54,842 nucleotides of DNA, taken from the NCBI RefSeq assembly GCF_004364155.1, contig NZ_SOAZ01000020.1, positions 1 through 54,842 on the forward strand. Reading direction: 5' to 3'. The notes beneath the pieces were generated by a model. That model did no database searches. It worked only from the letters and a program-made list of their open reading frames with translations, and had not been told where the DNA came from. The stretch is from Fonticella tunisiensis. GTDB taxonomy: Bacteria > Bacillota > Clostridia > Clostridiales > Caloramatoraceae. A program made the position numbers and the translations under genes. This document shows positions 8,490 through 17,465 of this stretch, one piece after another; the first letter of the stretch is position 1; each line of letters starts with the position of its first letter.

Positions 8490-9284
8490 CTAAGTGATTT
8501 TGTAGTTTCTTTTCAAAAGCCGTGAAGAAAAACTATAAAACTTATCAGCAAGATATTTAAAGTCCGGCCTGCCTGCTAAATCCATTAAATAGGCTGATAT
8601 TTGTGCATCATTCTTTCTGAGCTTGTTTAGTATGTCTATTATTTTTTCAGCTGTTTTTATCCCTATTCCATGGCCGTAATAGGTTCCATCACCAAGATCA
8701 ATTGCATTTTCTCCCTGCCATTCGGGATGAACTGGATCCACAGCCGGGTTTTTAAAATATCTTCTATCTCCTGGCAAATAGTCCTCTTCCTTTTCCATAT
8801 AGCCTATATTGCCGAGATCCCTATCTATATGTTGCCAATCCATTAAATATATCTCAGAAAACAAGTCATTGAAAAGTTCCTCAGGGAATATATTAAGAAG
8901 TGCCTTATAATAAACGATAACCATAGCTGTGGCGCACTCGGTGGCGTATTTTGAAGCATTTATATAGATATCTTTAATGGCATGGGAGGGTTTTACGCCT
9001 TTCTTTAATAAAAAACCTCCTTCATCGGTTCGTTCCCAATAATCAGGGTTGCATCTGGATTTACGGAAAACCGCAAAGGCAAAATTCGTTCCATTAAGCT
9101 CCCTTGATGCATTGATAATATTTACCCGAAGGTTTAATTCAAATTTCAGCTCCTTAAGGGATTTATAGTTATATGTGCTGCTGCTCGACGATAATATCGA
9201 TATAATTTTCCTCTCAATGCTGTTTTGGGGATATTGATTTAAAACGTCGTTGGAATTAATGGGGCTGCCTGAAATTTTAATCAT
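8490..9284 (-). CDS. tgl: Spore coat protein-glutamine gamma-glutamyltransferase (transglutaminase)
   Basis: Tgl cross-links lysine and glutamine side chains of spore coat proteins. The 264-residue sequence closely follows the Bacillus enzyme: RKSRCNPDYWERTDEGGF, SKYATECATAMVIVYYKALL with catalytic Cys117 preceded by Glu116, LPGDRRYFKNP, VDPVHPEWQGENAI, and YYGHGIGIKTA with a conserved histidine near 205. The start ATG overlaps the stop of the upstream gene (ATGA) and has GGAGG six bases ahead, so the two form an operon. By analogy with Bacillus it should act late in the mother cell. The stop abuts a foldback repeat. Confidence 0.93.
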   Translation of the reverse strand: MIKISGSPINSNDVLNQYPQNSIERKIISILSSSSSTYNYKSLKELKFELNLRVNIINASRELNGTNFAFAVFRKSRCNPDYWERTDEGGFLLKKGVKPSHAIKDIYINASKYATECATAMVIVYYKALLNIFPEELFNDLFSEIYLMDWQHIDRDLGNIGYMEKEEDYLPGDRRYFKNPAVDPVHPEWQGENAIDLGDGTYYGHGIGIKTAEKIIDILNKLRKNDAQISAYLMDLAGRPDFKYLADKFYSFSSRLLKRNYKIT

Positions 9285-10282
9285 TCTAATCCTCCAATTC
9301 TAGTTCTGGCAATTTTTATTTGTTCCGACAGGGGATAGTGAATCCACATGTTCCACCAGTATAAATTTTGATGATTTAACAGAACGGAGCAGTTTGCAAG
9401 GAGCATCCTGATGTCATCGTTCAGCTTGTTGAAGTTATCAAGAAGTCTTTGCTCTTCCTCCGTTACAGGTGCTATCGGCTTGCCATTATCCAGACATATG
9501 GATTTGCAGAGATATTTTGCTTCCAAGCTCAACTTATAGGGGGTTGGTCTGCTGGTTTGATGGAAATTTTCCCCCGTAAAATATAAAAAGGGGCCGTTTT
9601 CTCTAATCCATCTAATGCAGAAAGAGTACTGTTTCTCATTATCAGCTCTCATTTCATATGCCATATCTGGAATAAAGCTTAAAAGTCTATGGGACAGTTT
9701 AACATCCTTTATATCTCTTGAGTGCAGGTAATTTGCGATGAGGCTTAAGCTATATGGGTCACGGCATTGGAAAAAAGCCCATACAAGATCGTAAAAATAA
9801 TGCCCTTTTCTGTTGCGCTTAAAGATCATATCTGAAATAATGGGTAAAGCTGATTTGTCCCTGTATTCAGTAGTTAAAATCGCTGAAACAATATCCAGGA
9901 CTTCATCGTATTCGTCACCTATGTCAAAATCCATAAAACCTGTTTCGAGCATCCATTTAAGAACGGGATAATTTCTTTTCCTGTATTCTGATTTAAGAAC
10001 TTTAGTATTGGAGTTTTCTTTAAGCAGTATTTCATTTGTAATCTGTAAAGCGATTTGATTTCGCAGGCTTAAATTATTGAAGAGATTTGACTTTTCAATT
10101 TCAGGTGAAAGCAAAAACAGGGAAGGGAAATGAAGGTTTTCGTGATTGATTAAACTTAGAGCATCATTTGCATTGTCCTTAATCAATCGGTTAAAAATGG
10201 ACTTCAATTCTTCAGTTCCATCCATAATTCTTATTCTGTCTAAGAAGCTGAAGTTATTTGAGTTTAAATTACCGCTATTCAC
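9281..10282 (-). CDS. Unknown protein translationally coupled to tgl
   Basis: I do not recognise this 333-residue protein. It has no signal peptide or membrane segment. It looks largely alpha-helical with many Leu, Asn and Asp residues and several aromatic clusters (KGHYFYDLVWAFFQCRD, NLYWWNMWIHYPLSEQ near the C-terminus). The start is GTG at 10282, with AAAGGAG eight bases ahead. Its stop overlaps the tgl start by four bases, which implies coupled expression. It faces the prkA cluster across a 206-bp divergent spacer. A role with Tgl in spore coat assembly is an inference from position only. Confidence 0.75.
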   Translation of the reverse strand: MNSGNLNSNNFSFLDRIRIMDGTEELKSIFNRLIKDNANDALSLINHENLHFPSLFLLSPEIEKSNLFNNLSLRNQIALQITNEILLKENSNTKVLKSEYRKRNYPVLKWMLETGFMDFDIGDEYDEVLDIVSAILTTEYRDKSALPIISDMIFKRNRKGHYFYDLVWAFFQCRDPYSLSLIANYLHSRDIKDVKLSHRLLSFIPDMAYEMRADNEKQYSFCIRWIRENGPFLYFTGENFHQTSRPTPYKLSLEAKYLCKSICLDNGKPIAPVTEEEQRLLDNFNKLNDDIRMLLANCSVLLNHQNLYWWNMWIHYPLSEQIKIARTRIGGLE

Positions 10283-10488
10283 ATACTATCTCCTTTCATG
10301 CTTGTTACTGAAGGAAACGGAGTCCTATCAGACTAATATATAATATTACTGTTTTGGTTTTGGTGTTAAAAATAATCATGTTATAAACTATCTACAGCAT
10401 ATTATATTAATAACATTACGAATGCTTTAAATCTATTCCTGCACGCAGGTTGGTTATCCAGGAAAATTATTTTAAATGGAGGTGCCTT

Positions 10489-12411
10489 ATGGATTTTAGG
10501 GAAATAATTCAGAGGGACAGAGAAAGGCAGAACAAAGGTAAATTTGAAGGCACATTTTTAGAATATCTTGAGCTTGTGAAAAAGAATCCGGATATAGTAA
10601 AACTTGCTCATAAAAGGGTTCACGATATAATCCTTCAAAGGGGGGGTGAGGTTTTAAAGCCTGAGGAAAATCAGAGGGTTAGAAAGATATACGGAAACGA
10701 GGTCATAAAAAGGTATAACTTTTTTAAGGATGATTTCTTCGGCATAGATAAGGTGCTTATGAAAATCGTAAACTATTTCCATTCTGCATCTATGAAGGGG
10801 GAGGAATCAAGGCAGGTGCTTTATCTTGTTGGGCCTGTAGGTGCAGGTAAATCCTCCCTGGTAGAGGCACTTAAAAAAGCGCTGGAACAGTCTGAACCTA
10901 TATATGCCATCAAGGGATGTCCCATGAGGGAAGAACCACTTCACTTGATTCCAAAGCATCTTAGGAAGGACTTTGAGAAAATGCTTGGAGTTGAAATTGA
11001 GGGGGATTTATGTCCCGTTTGCAGGTATAGGCTTTTAAATGATTATAATGGCCAGTATGAAAATTTCCCGGTTGTTACAACTGATTTTTCAATAAGGTCA
11101 AGAAAGGGAATAGGAGTTGTGCCTCCGGTTGATCCAAACAATCAGGATACCTCAATTCTTACAGGGTCTATAGACATATCTAAAATGGATATGTATCCGG
11201 AAGATGATCCTCGAATTTTTTCACTTAACGGAGCATTCAATGTAGGCAATAGAGGAATTGTTGAATTTATAGAGGTATTTAAAAACGATGTAGAGTATCT
11301 TCATACAATAATAACTGCAACCCAGGAAAAATCGATTCCATCTCCGGGAAAAGGTTCTATGATATATTTTGATGGAGTAATCATCGCACACTCCAATGAA
11401 GCTGAATGGAACAAGTTTAAGTCAGATCATACAAACGAAGCAATTCTTGATAGAATTGTAAAAATCGAGGTTCCCTACTGTCTTGAACTAAACGAAGAGA
11501 TAAAGATATATGAAAAAATATTGAAGAAGAGCAATTTCAAAGCCCATATAGCTCCCCATACCATAGAGGTAGCATCTATGTTTGCAATCCTTACAAGGCT
11601 TGCGCCGTCAGGCAAGGCAGATCCAATGACCAAGTTAAAAATATATAACGGCGAAGAAATTGTAGAAAAGGGCAGCACCAGAAAGATAGATATTATGGAA
11701 TTGAGGGAAGAAGCTGGTATAAGGGAGGGTATGACAGGAATTTCTACAAGGTTTATCATAAAGGCCATAGATAATGCCCTTTCAAATTCAGAGTTTGAAT
11801 GCATAAATCCATTGAGCATTATGGAAAGCATTATAAAATCTGTTAAGGAGCTTGATATTGGAGAAGATGAGAGGAAGAGGTATCTTGGATTTGTGCAGGA
11901 TACAATAAGAAAGGAATACAATAAAATTCTCGAAAAGGAAATTACGAAGGCCTTCATCTATGGCTATAGGGAACAGGCAGAGAGTTTGTTTAACAATTAC
12001 CTTGATCATGCGGAGGCCTATGTGAATAAGACAAAGCTAAAGGACAAGTATACAGGGGAAGAGCTTCAACCCGACGAAAAGTTTATGCGTTCAATTGAGG
12101 AGCATATAGGAATATCTGAAGGCTCTGCAAAGGGATTTAGGACAGATGTTACCTCCTATATGTTCTATGTTATAAGAAATGGAGGAAAGATAGACTATAC
12201 CTCCTATGAGCCCCTTAAGGAGGCTATAGAGAAAAAGCTCATAGCTTCGGTAAAGGATTTATCCAGGGTAGTTACAAAATCAAGGGTAAGGGATAAGGAA
12301 CAGGAGGAGAAGTATAACGCCATGGTTGAACAGATGAAGAGCAACGGATACTGTGAACATTGCTGCGATGTTGTATTAAAGTATGCTGCCAACAACTTAT
12401 GGAAGGATTGA
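10489..12411 (+). CDS. prkA: PrkA family AAA+/serine kinase-like sporulation protein
   Basis: PrkA proteins combine an AAA+ ATPase domain with a C-terminal kinase-like region, are needed for normal sporulation in Bacillus, and occur beside YhbH and SpoVR. This 640-residue protein has the Walker A motif GPVGAGKSS at about residues 115-123, a CPVCRYR cysteine pair, and a long AAA core with sensor-type motifs. The ATG at 10489 is chosen because GGAGG lies six bases upstream; an in-frame TTG 39 bp earlier lacks a ribosome site. It is the first gene of a tight three-gene operon. Whether it is a kinase or a protease-like ATPase is debated for the family. Confidence 0.92.
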   Translation: MDFREIIQRDRERQNKGKFEGTFLEYLELVKKNPDIVKLAHKRVHDIILQRGGEVLKPEENQRVRKIYGNEVIKRYNFFKDDFFGIDKVLMKIVNYFHSASMKGEESRQVLYLVGPVGAGKSSLVEALKKALEQSEPIYAIKGCPMREEPLHLIPKHLRKDFEKMLGVEIEGDLCPVCRYRLLNDYNGQYENFPVVTTDFSIRSRKGIGVVPPVDPNNQDTSILTGSIDISKMDMYPEDDPRIFSLNGAFNVGNRGIVEFIEVFKNDVEYLHTIITATQEKSIPSPGKGSMIYFDGVIIAHSNEAEWNKFKSDHTNEAILDRIVKIEVPYCLELNEEIKIYEKILKKSNFKAHIAPHTIEVASMFAILTRLAPSGKADPMTKLKIYNGEEIVEKGSTRKIDIMELREEAGIREGMTGISTRFIIKAIDNALSNSEFECINPLSIMESIIKSVKELDIGEDERKRYLGFVQDTIRKEYNKILEKEITKAFIYGYREQAESLFNNYLDHAEAYVNKTKLKDKYTGEELQPDEKFMRSIEEHIGISEGSAKGFRTDVTSYMFYVIRNGGKIDYTSYEPLKEAIEKKLIASVKDLSRVVTKSRVRDKEQEEKYNAMVEQMKSNGYCEHCCDVVLKYAANNLWKD

Positions 12412-12415
12412 TATT

Positions 12416-13585
12416 ATGGCGATATTTAAAGAGCATAATTCAAATCCTGTAGAGCATGATAGATCCATAGAGGATAGGAGAAGGCATCACAAGCTTGTAG
12501 AAAGGGCTATTAAGGAAAACCTCGGTGATATTTTATCTGAAGAAAGCATCATAGGGGAAGGAAATGATAAAAAGATAAAAATTCCTATAAGGGGTCTTAA
12601 GGAATATCAATTCATTTATGGGAAAAACTCGCCGGGTGTAGGAAGGGGGGATGGAACGGAAAGAAGAGGAGATATAGTTGGGGAGGATAAAAGCGGAAAG
12701 GGACAGGGCAGCCAGGGGGCAGGAAATGAAGAAGGGGAGGATATATATGAAACCGAGATAACGATAGAGGATGTGTTAAACTACCTTATGGAGGATCTTG
12801 CCCTTCCCTACATGAGTAAAAGCAGATTTTCTGAAATACTTACTGAAAACAGTAAAAAAAAGTCAGGGTATCAGAAACATGGTATAAACCCAAGGCTTGC
12901 AAAGAAGAGGACTGTTATTGAAAAGATAAAGAGGAAGCAGAGCATGAAAAGGACACTCAGGGAAATTAAAAAGCCCGATAAAATAGAAAGATTCCCATTT
13001 AAGGAGGATGATTTAAGATACTACAGGGCTAAAAAGACTTATAAAAGAGAATCCAATGCAGCAATAATATGTGTAATGGACGTATCAGGTTCCATGGATA
13101 ATACGAAAAAATATTTAGCCCGCTCATTCTTCTTCGTTCTTTCAAGATTTATCAGAATGAAGTACAACAGCATCGAAGTGGCCTTTGTTTCCCATACTAC
13201 CATCGGAAAGGAAGTAAATGAAAACGAATTTTTCCACAGGGGTGAATCCGGTGGTACATATATCTCAAGTGGATTAAATAAGGCACTGGAGATAATCGAT
13301 AAAAGATATAATCCGGCACACTGGAACGTTTATACCTTCTATGTAAGCGACGGCGAAAATTGGGCCGAGGACAATGAAAAGGCAATACAGGCTTCAAAGA
13401 AGCTTTGTGAGATATGTAATATGTTTGGTTATGCAGAGATTTTGCCGGGAACGTATTCCATGATAAAGAACAGGATGGTTAGTGAAATTAATTACACCAA
13501 TTTTATAGCTGTAACAATAAACGAGAAAAAGGAGCTCTGGACAGCCCTTAAAACCATGCTTAAAAAAGAACTGAGCGGGGAGTGA
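12416..13585 (+). CDS. yhbH: Sporulation protein YhbH (DUF444, VWA-like)
   Basis: This 389-residue YhbH/DUF444 protein is the usual partner of PrkA and SpoVR. The N-terminal half is charged and contains a low-complexity Gly/Lys/Glu segment (about 75-110). The C-terminal half is von Willebrand factor A-like: [12 protein letters not shown] (Asp222, Ser224, Ser226) is a metal-ion-dependent adhesion site, and FYVSDGENW follows later. The start four bases after the prkA stop is preferred over an in-frame ATG at 12383 inside prkA; GGAAGG sits about nine bases upstream. Such proteins are thought to scaffold AAA+ partners, here PrkA. Confidence 0.92.
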   Translation: MAIFKEHNSNPVEHDRSIEDRRRHHKLVERAIKENLGDILSEESIIGEGNDKKIKIPIRGLKEYQFIYGKNSPGVGRGDGTERRGDIVGEDKSGKGQGSQGAGNEEGEDIYETEITIEDVLNYLMEDLALPYMSKSRFSEILTENSKKKSGYQKHGINPRLAKKRTVIEKIKRKQSMKRTLREIKKPDKIERFPFKEDDLRYYRAKKTYKRESNAAIICVMDVSGSMDNTKKYLARSFFFVLSRFIRMKYNSIEVAFVSHTTIGKEVNENEFFHRGESGGTYISSGLNKALEIIDKRYNPAHWNVYTFYVSDGENWAEDNEKAIQASKKLCEICNMFGYAEILPGTYSMIKNRMVSEINYTNFIAVTINEKKELWTALKTMLKKELSGE

Positions 13586-13589
13586 TTGT

Positions 13590-14957
13590 GTGGATTATAC
13601 TATAAGGGATCTTGAAAGATGGAGCGAGCGTATAGAAGATGTTGCAAGGGATGTGGGACTTGATTTCTACGATCAGGAGTTTGAAATAATAAACTACAGA
13701 GATATGATAGCCTATGAGGCATATGTAGGAATGCCCTCAAGGTACCCCCACTGGAGCTTTGGAAAGGCATATGAAAAAACCAGAACCCTTTATAAATTTA
13801 ATCTTACGGGACTTCCTTATGAGATGGTAATAAATTCTAATCCCTGTCTGGCATACCTTATGAATGAGAATACTCTGCTTATTCAGATTTTAACCATTGC
13901 CCATGTTTATGGCCATAATGACTTTTTTAAGAATAACAGGCTGTTCAGGGAAGGTATCTGCGCAGATTATACCATAGGGATGTTTAAAACCCATGCAGAT
14001 ATAATAAGAAGCTATGCAAACGATCCAAGCATAGGTTATGAAAGCGTAGAGGGAGTAATAGATTCAGCACATGCCATAAAGATTCAAACTTCAAGGGTGG
14101 TTGGAGAAAAAAGGCTAAGTTATGAAACTATGAAACGAAATATTTTAGAAGATTATAAGAAAAAAAGTGAAAGGTATAACATCCTGGAACCCTATACAAA
14201 GCCTGAACCTCCGAAGATCGATAAAGTTCCCCTGGAGCCTGAAGAAGATCTTTTATACTTTATTATTGAGTATGGTGATCTGAAGGAATGGGAGAAAAAT
14301 GTACTTGAAATAGTAAGGAAAGAGACCCAATATTTCATACCTCAAATAGAAACAAAGATAATGAACGAGGGATGGGCGAGCTACTGGCACTACAATATAC
14401 TTAAAAAGCTCGAACTCCCGGAATATCTCAATATGGAGTTCATTAAACGCCATAACGATGTTATTGCTCAGTGGTCGGGAAGTTTAAACCCATATTTCCT
14501 GGGATTTAAAGTGTTTGAAGATATTCATAAAAGGTATGGAAAGGATAAGATATTTGAGGTTAGAAGCATTGAGAGGGATGAATCCTTTATAAGAAGGTAT
14601 TTAACTGAGGAACTTTGTATGGAGCTTAACTTGTTTAGTTATGTTAAACAGGGAAAGAACTACGTTATTGAGGATATATCGGATGAAGCAGGATGGAAGA
14701 ATATAAGAAATATTCTTGCCAGCTCCTGTGGCATGGGTATGGTGCCCTATATAAGGGTAATTGATATGTCAAGAAAGGATAAAACCCTCATACTTGAGCA
14801 TGTTTATGATGGAAGAGAATTAAACATGGACTACGCAGAGTCCACTTTAAAACATATTGTCGATTTGTGGGGGCATACAGTAATACTTAAAACTAAACTT
14901 GGTGGAAGGGAGATTAAAATAGTGTGTGATGAATACAGGAAAATATCACATATTTAA
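13590..14957 (+). CDS. spoVR: Stage V sporulation protein R (SpoVR) family
   Basis: This 455-residue SpoVR-family protein is the third member of the conserved prkA-yhbH-spoVR set. Recognisable segments include AYVGMPSRYPHWSFGKAYE, HVYGHNDFFKNN, NEGWASYWHYNIL (the typical SpoVR EGWAxxxH stretch) and NPYFLGFKVFEDI. It starts with GTG at 13590, five bases after the yhbH stop, with GGGGAG upstream. In Bacillus SpoVR affects spore cortex formation; the biochemical activity is not established. The operon ends in a terminator. Confidence 0.93.
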   Translation: MDYTIRDLERWSERIEDVARDVGLDFYDQEFEIINYRDMIAYEAYVGMPSRYPHWSFGKAYEKTRTLYKFNLTGLPYEMVINSNPCLAYLMNENTLLIQILTIAHVYGHNDFFKNNRLFREGICADYTIGMFKTHADIIRSYANDPSIGYESVEGVIDSAHAIKIQTSRVVGEKRLSYETMKRNILEDYKKKSERYNILEPYTKPEPPKIDKVPLEPEEDLLYFIIEYGDLKEWEKNVLEIVRKETQYFIPQIETKIMNEGWASYWHYNILKKLELPEYLNMEFIKRHNDVIAQWSGSLNPYFLGFKVFEDIHKRYGKDKIFEVRSIERDESFIRRYLTEELCMELNLFSYVKQGKNYVIEDISDEAGWKNIRNILASSCGMGMVPYIRVIDMSRKDKTLILEHVYDGRELNMDYAESTLKHIVDLWGHTVILKTKLGGREIKIVCDEYRKISHI

Positions 14958-14967
14958 GACGTTTATA

Positions 14968-14995
14968 GAGGAGCCGATGCTCCTTTTTTGTTTTT
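14968..14995 (+). terminator. Terminator of the prkA-yhbH-spoVR operon
   Basis: AGGAGC-CGAT-GCTCCT is followed by a T-run (TTTTTTGTTTTT), placed just after spoVR. Confidence 0.85.
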
Positions 14996-15143
14996 AGCTG
15001 ATATAAAGGTTTAACTCCCATTTATATCCGCGATAAAAAAGTTAAGTAAAGCAGAACTTGTATTATGTAGGGCTGTCTGTTTAACAAATGAAGCTCAATT
15101 TCAGTAGAGGACTTTTTTCTATTGTTAAAATGAAGAAGTATAA

Positions 15144-15242
15144 GGATATGTAACACTACTTTTCGCTGCAAAAAATATTGAATACAGCCATGCACTTATT
15201 CTAAAGCATTGGATTGAAAAGAAATTAAATGAAATAGGTTAG
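15144..15242 (+). pseudogene. Possible gene remnant (open frame without a start)
   Basis: Between spoVR and the kinase-like gene, a frame that opens after a stop at 15141 reads about 32 codons to TAG at 15240, ending NIEYSHALILKHWIEKKLNEIG. The residue composition looks coding (amphipathic, charged) but there is no start or ribosome site, and I cannot match it to a family. It may be the tail of a decayed gene. The rest of the 307-bp gap shows only the spoVR terminator and the hairpin below. Confidence 0.3.
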
Positions 15243-15262
15243 CGAAAAGCTAACCTATTTTG
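15232..15262. terminator. Hairpin terminator downstream of the kinase-like gene
   Basis: AAATAGGTTAGC pairs with GCTAACCTATTT. It is T-rich on the plus-strand side and lies directly after the stop of the minus-strand kinase-like gene. Confidence 0.65.
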
Positions 15263-15264
15263 TT

Positions 15265-15810
15265 TTATAAAATCTGTTTGTTATGTTTCCACAACTCATA
15301 TAAAGAAGGCCTTAGCATTTTAACATGGCTTAAAAATATATCCTTGTAACCTAGCTTATCGAGTTCCTCCATCATAATCTTAGGATATACAACGGTCTTT
15401 TTCATCATCCTTGCAGTATCAATCATTCTGAGGCTTCCATCCTTGGTTAAAAAAATATGAAATAAAATCGCATCGCACCTTTTATAACCAACTTCAACCA
15501 TCGCCTCATAAAGCCTTACCATTTTTTCCGAAAGGTCAAGGGTTAAAGGGTTTTCCTTAAGATATTTGTCAAGTTCTATACCGTCGACATATTCCCTTAC
15601 TATAAAATTCTTGCCCCAGGAAAAAATTCTGGGAAAGTGGGGATTTCCCTGTGCCATATTAAGAGTATCAACTTCCTGCTTACAGATTTTTTCGCTTTCA
15701 AATATCTTTATGCATTTATTATCGTCTATTTTATATACGCTTCCCTGCATGCCCTTTCCAATGAATTTAAGTTTTGTTATGTCGTATTCTCCATATTTTT
15801 TTATAATCAT
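15265..15810 (-). CDS. Small protein kinase-like protein, degenerate catalytic loop
   Basis: This protein of about 181 residues has an eukaryotic-like kinase N-lobe: the glycine loop IGKGMQGSVYK, a lysine in KCIKIF, a glutamate in the next helix (CKQEVDTLN), and the hinge VREYVDGIELDKYL. In the catalytic loop, RCDAILFHIFL keeps an aspartate but has histidine where the metal-binding asparagine is expected, and the DFG equivalent reads IDTAR. It may be a divergent kinase or a pseudokinase, similar in size to the short kinases of Bacillus such as YrzF. The ATG at 15810 (or 15813) follows AAAGGGG; the upstream extension of the frame runs into a foldback repeat and is rejected. Confidence 0.75.
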   Translation of the reverse strand: MIIKKYGEYDITKLKFIGKGMQGSVYKIDDNKCIKIFESEKICKQEVDTLNMAQGNPHFPRIFSWGKNFIVREYVDGIELDKYLKENPLTLDLSEKMVRLYEAMVEVGYKRCDAILFHIFLTKDGSLRMIDTARMMKKTVVYPKIMMEELDKLGYKDIFLSHVKMLRPSLYELWKHNKQIL

Positions 15811-15863
15811 CATCCCCTTTGAAACAACTATATTATAAAATATGTGACAAATGCTGATTTGGT

Positions 15864-16035
15864 AATTAACTTGTTGTGCCAGTTTCAATTTAAGCTTATA
15901 AGCCAAACAACCAAAAGTTTCAGGATTTTTCTGCATCCCTTCGCCTAGAACTTCTTTGTGAAGCGTACTGATGAATGAAATATATTTTTTATCTTAGCGC
16001 CGGTCTATAAATTTATCTAGCACAACAAGTTAATT
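15864..16035 (+). repeat. Foldback intergenic repeat, copy 5 (clean termini)
   Basis: This copy has the clearest ends: AATTAACTTGTTGTGC (15864-15879) and GCACAACAAGTTAATT (16020-16035) are a perfect 16-bp terminal inverted repeat. The left internal half is missing, but the right half is typical (CGCCTAGAACTTCTTTGTGA, then TGAATGAAATATATTTTTTA). The element is 172 bp, so it is probably an internal deletion derivative. It lies between the kinase-like gene and the pst operon. Confidence 0.8.
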
Positions 16036-16059
16036 CATTAAACACTTAAATTAAAGACT

Positions 16060-16198
16060 AGTTTAAATGTTTAACGCAAACTTAATAAAACATAATAATG
16101 TGTAAAATTGGTTTAACCTTCGGACAATACTGCCTTAATATTGGGGCTGTAATATATAGGTGTAGGGAAAATAAAATTAAAAAACGGAGGTTTTTTAA
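16060..16198 (+). promoter_or_regulatory. Probable phosphate-regulated upstream region of the first pstS
   Basis: TTTAAC-like heptamers (GTTTAACG near 16069, GTTTAACC near 16112) precede CTTAATATTGG (16135-16145), and a similar block occurs before the second pstS (17366-17413), including CATAAT, GTAAAATT and TTAATATTGG. The conserved block suggests shared regulation, plausibly by PhoP, but exact Pho boxes and -10 cannot be fixed by eye. Confidence 0.4.
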
Positions 16199-17089
16199 AT
16201 GAAAAGAAAAAAGACAACCCTTATAGTTTTAGGTCTTATGCTATCCCTTATGTTAGGATTATTCGCTGGGTGTTCCAAGGGTGAAGCAACCTCGAAGCAA
16301 TCAGAAAATAACAACTTATCAGGAACAATTACAGCAGCAGGTTCAACAGCCCTTCAACCACTTGTGGAGGCAGCAGCTGCGGAATTTAAAAAGAAAAATC
16401 CAGAGGCCACAGTCAACGTTCAGGGCGGTGGCTCAGGAACAGGTCTTACTCAGGTAGCTCAGGGTGCTGTAGAAATAGGTAATTCAGATATATATGCAAA
16501 TGAAAAGTCAGGTATAGATGCAGCGGCGCTTGTTGACCATAAGGTTGCGGTTGTAGGATTTGCAGTGGTTGCAAATGAAAAGGTTAAAATTGACAATTTA
16601 ACCAGGGATCAGCTTGTAAAGATATTTACTGGAGAAATAAAGAACTGGAAAGAAGTCGGTGGTGATGATAAGAATATAATTGTAATAAACAGACCAAAGT
16701 CATCGGGAACAAGGGCAACCTTCAAGAAATATGCCCTCGATAACAAGGAAGAAGTTGAAGGTGTGGCACTAACGCAGGATTCAAGCGGTGCAGTACACAA
16801 GACAATTGCAGAAACAGATGGATCAATAGGTTATTTAGCATTATCATATCTAACAAGTGATGATGCTAAGAAGGGACTTAAAATGCTTAAGCTTGATGGA
16901 GTAGAAGCAAATAAGGAGAACATAACATCTGGAAAATATCCAATCTGGTCCTATGAGCATATGTATACAAAGGGTGAGCCAACAGGACTTACAAAGGCAT
17001 TCCTTGAATATATGACAAGTGATGAGGTTAAGCCAATAATTGAAAGACTTGGATATATTCCAACAGCAGATATGAAGGTATCAAGATAA
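16199..17089 (+). CDS. pstS: Phosphate ABC transporter substrate-binding lipoprotein PstS (copy 1)
   Basis: This is the extracellular phosphate-binding component of the Pst high-affinity importer. The 296-residue protein has a lipoprotein signal with lipobox LFAGC (Cys25), then GTITAAGSTALQPLV, VNVQGGGSGTGLTQV and NRPKSSGTRATFKKYA, the phosphate-binding loops of the family. It starts at ATG with GGAGG upstream. A second, closely similar pstS follows after a foldback repeat, and the permease genes follow that. An 84-bp stretch (16898-16981) is identical in both copies, whereas the rest differs at many synonymous sites. Confidence 0.96.
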   Translation: MKRKKTTLIVLGLMLSLMLGLFAGCSKGEATSKQSENNNLSGTITAAGSTALQPLVEAAAAEFKKKNPEATVNVQGGGSGTGLTQVAQGAVEIGNSDIYANEKSGIDAAALVDHKVAVVGFAVVANEKVKIDNLTRDQLVKIFTGEIKNWKEVGGDDKNIIVINRPKSSGTRATFKKYALDNKEEVEGVALTQDSSGAVHKTIAETDGSIGYLALSYLTSDDAKKGLKMLKLDGVEANKENITSGKYPIWSYEHMYTKGEPTGLTKAFLEYMTSDEVKPIIERLGYIPTADMKVSR

Positions 17090-17140
17090 TAATATGGAAG
17101 GGCTGCTCTATGCGGCTCTATTTTAATTTGTTATGATAGT

Positions 17141-17335
17141 TTTTTATAAACAAGAGGAGATAAAAATATATAAAATTCATATTTAGCGAGCAATAGGAAT
17201 TTTTCTGTAACTTCACTGCACAAACCTATTGGTGAATGAAATATATTTTTTATCGCAGCGTCGTTATATATATATTTTCTGCTTTTATTCCAATGGGCTT
17301 TTCAGAGTAGCGCAACGAATTAATTTATTTAGTAA
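17141..17335 (+). repeat. Foldback intergenic repeat, copy 6 (short)
   Basis: GATAAAAATATATAAAATTCA (from 17159) mirrors TGAATGAAATATATTTTTTA (from 17232). The short inner stem AATAGG...CCTATT replaces the long stems of other copies, and the apical core is lost. The right end CGCAACGAATTAATT ends at 17335 and, with TTTCTGCTTTTATTCC before it, resembles the right end of copy 3. It sits between the two pstS genes, so the gap of 376 bp holds this repeat plus the upstream region of the second copy. Confidence 0.65.
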
Positions 17336-17465
17336 TTATATAAATATTAAGAACATGGAGAACATAATGTAAAATTTAACTTAACATAAGGATAATATTC
17401 TTTTAATATTGGCATTATAAAATTAAAAATGAATGACTGTATAAATCGAATGGAGGTCGATTTTT

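Noticed and set aside
10283-10488. Sporulation sigma-E/K promoters between the tgl and prkA units
   Set aside because: GCATATT at about 10399 fits a -35, but no matching -10 is at the right distance, so no promoter is claimed.
15811-15936. N-terminal extension of the kinase-like gene
   Set aside because: It runs into the terminal repeat of foldback copy 5, and the ribosome site lies just before 15810.
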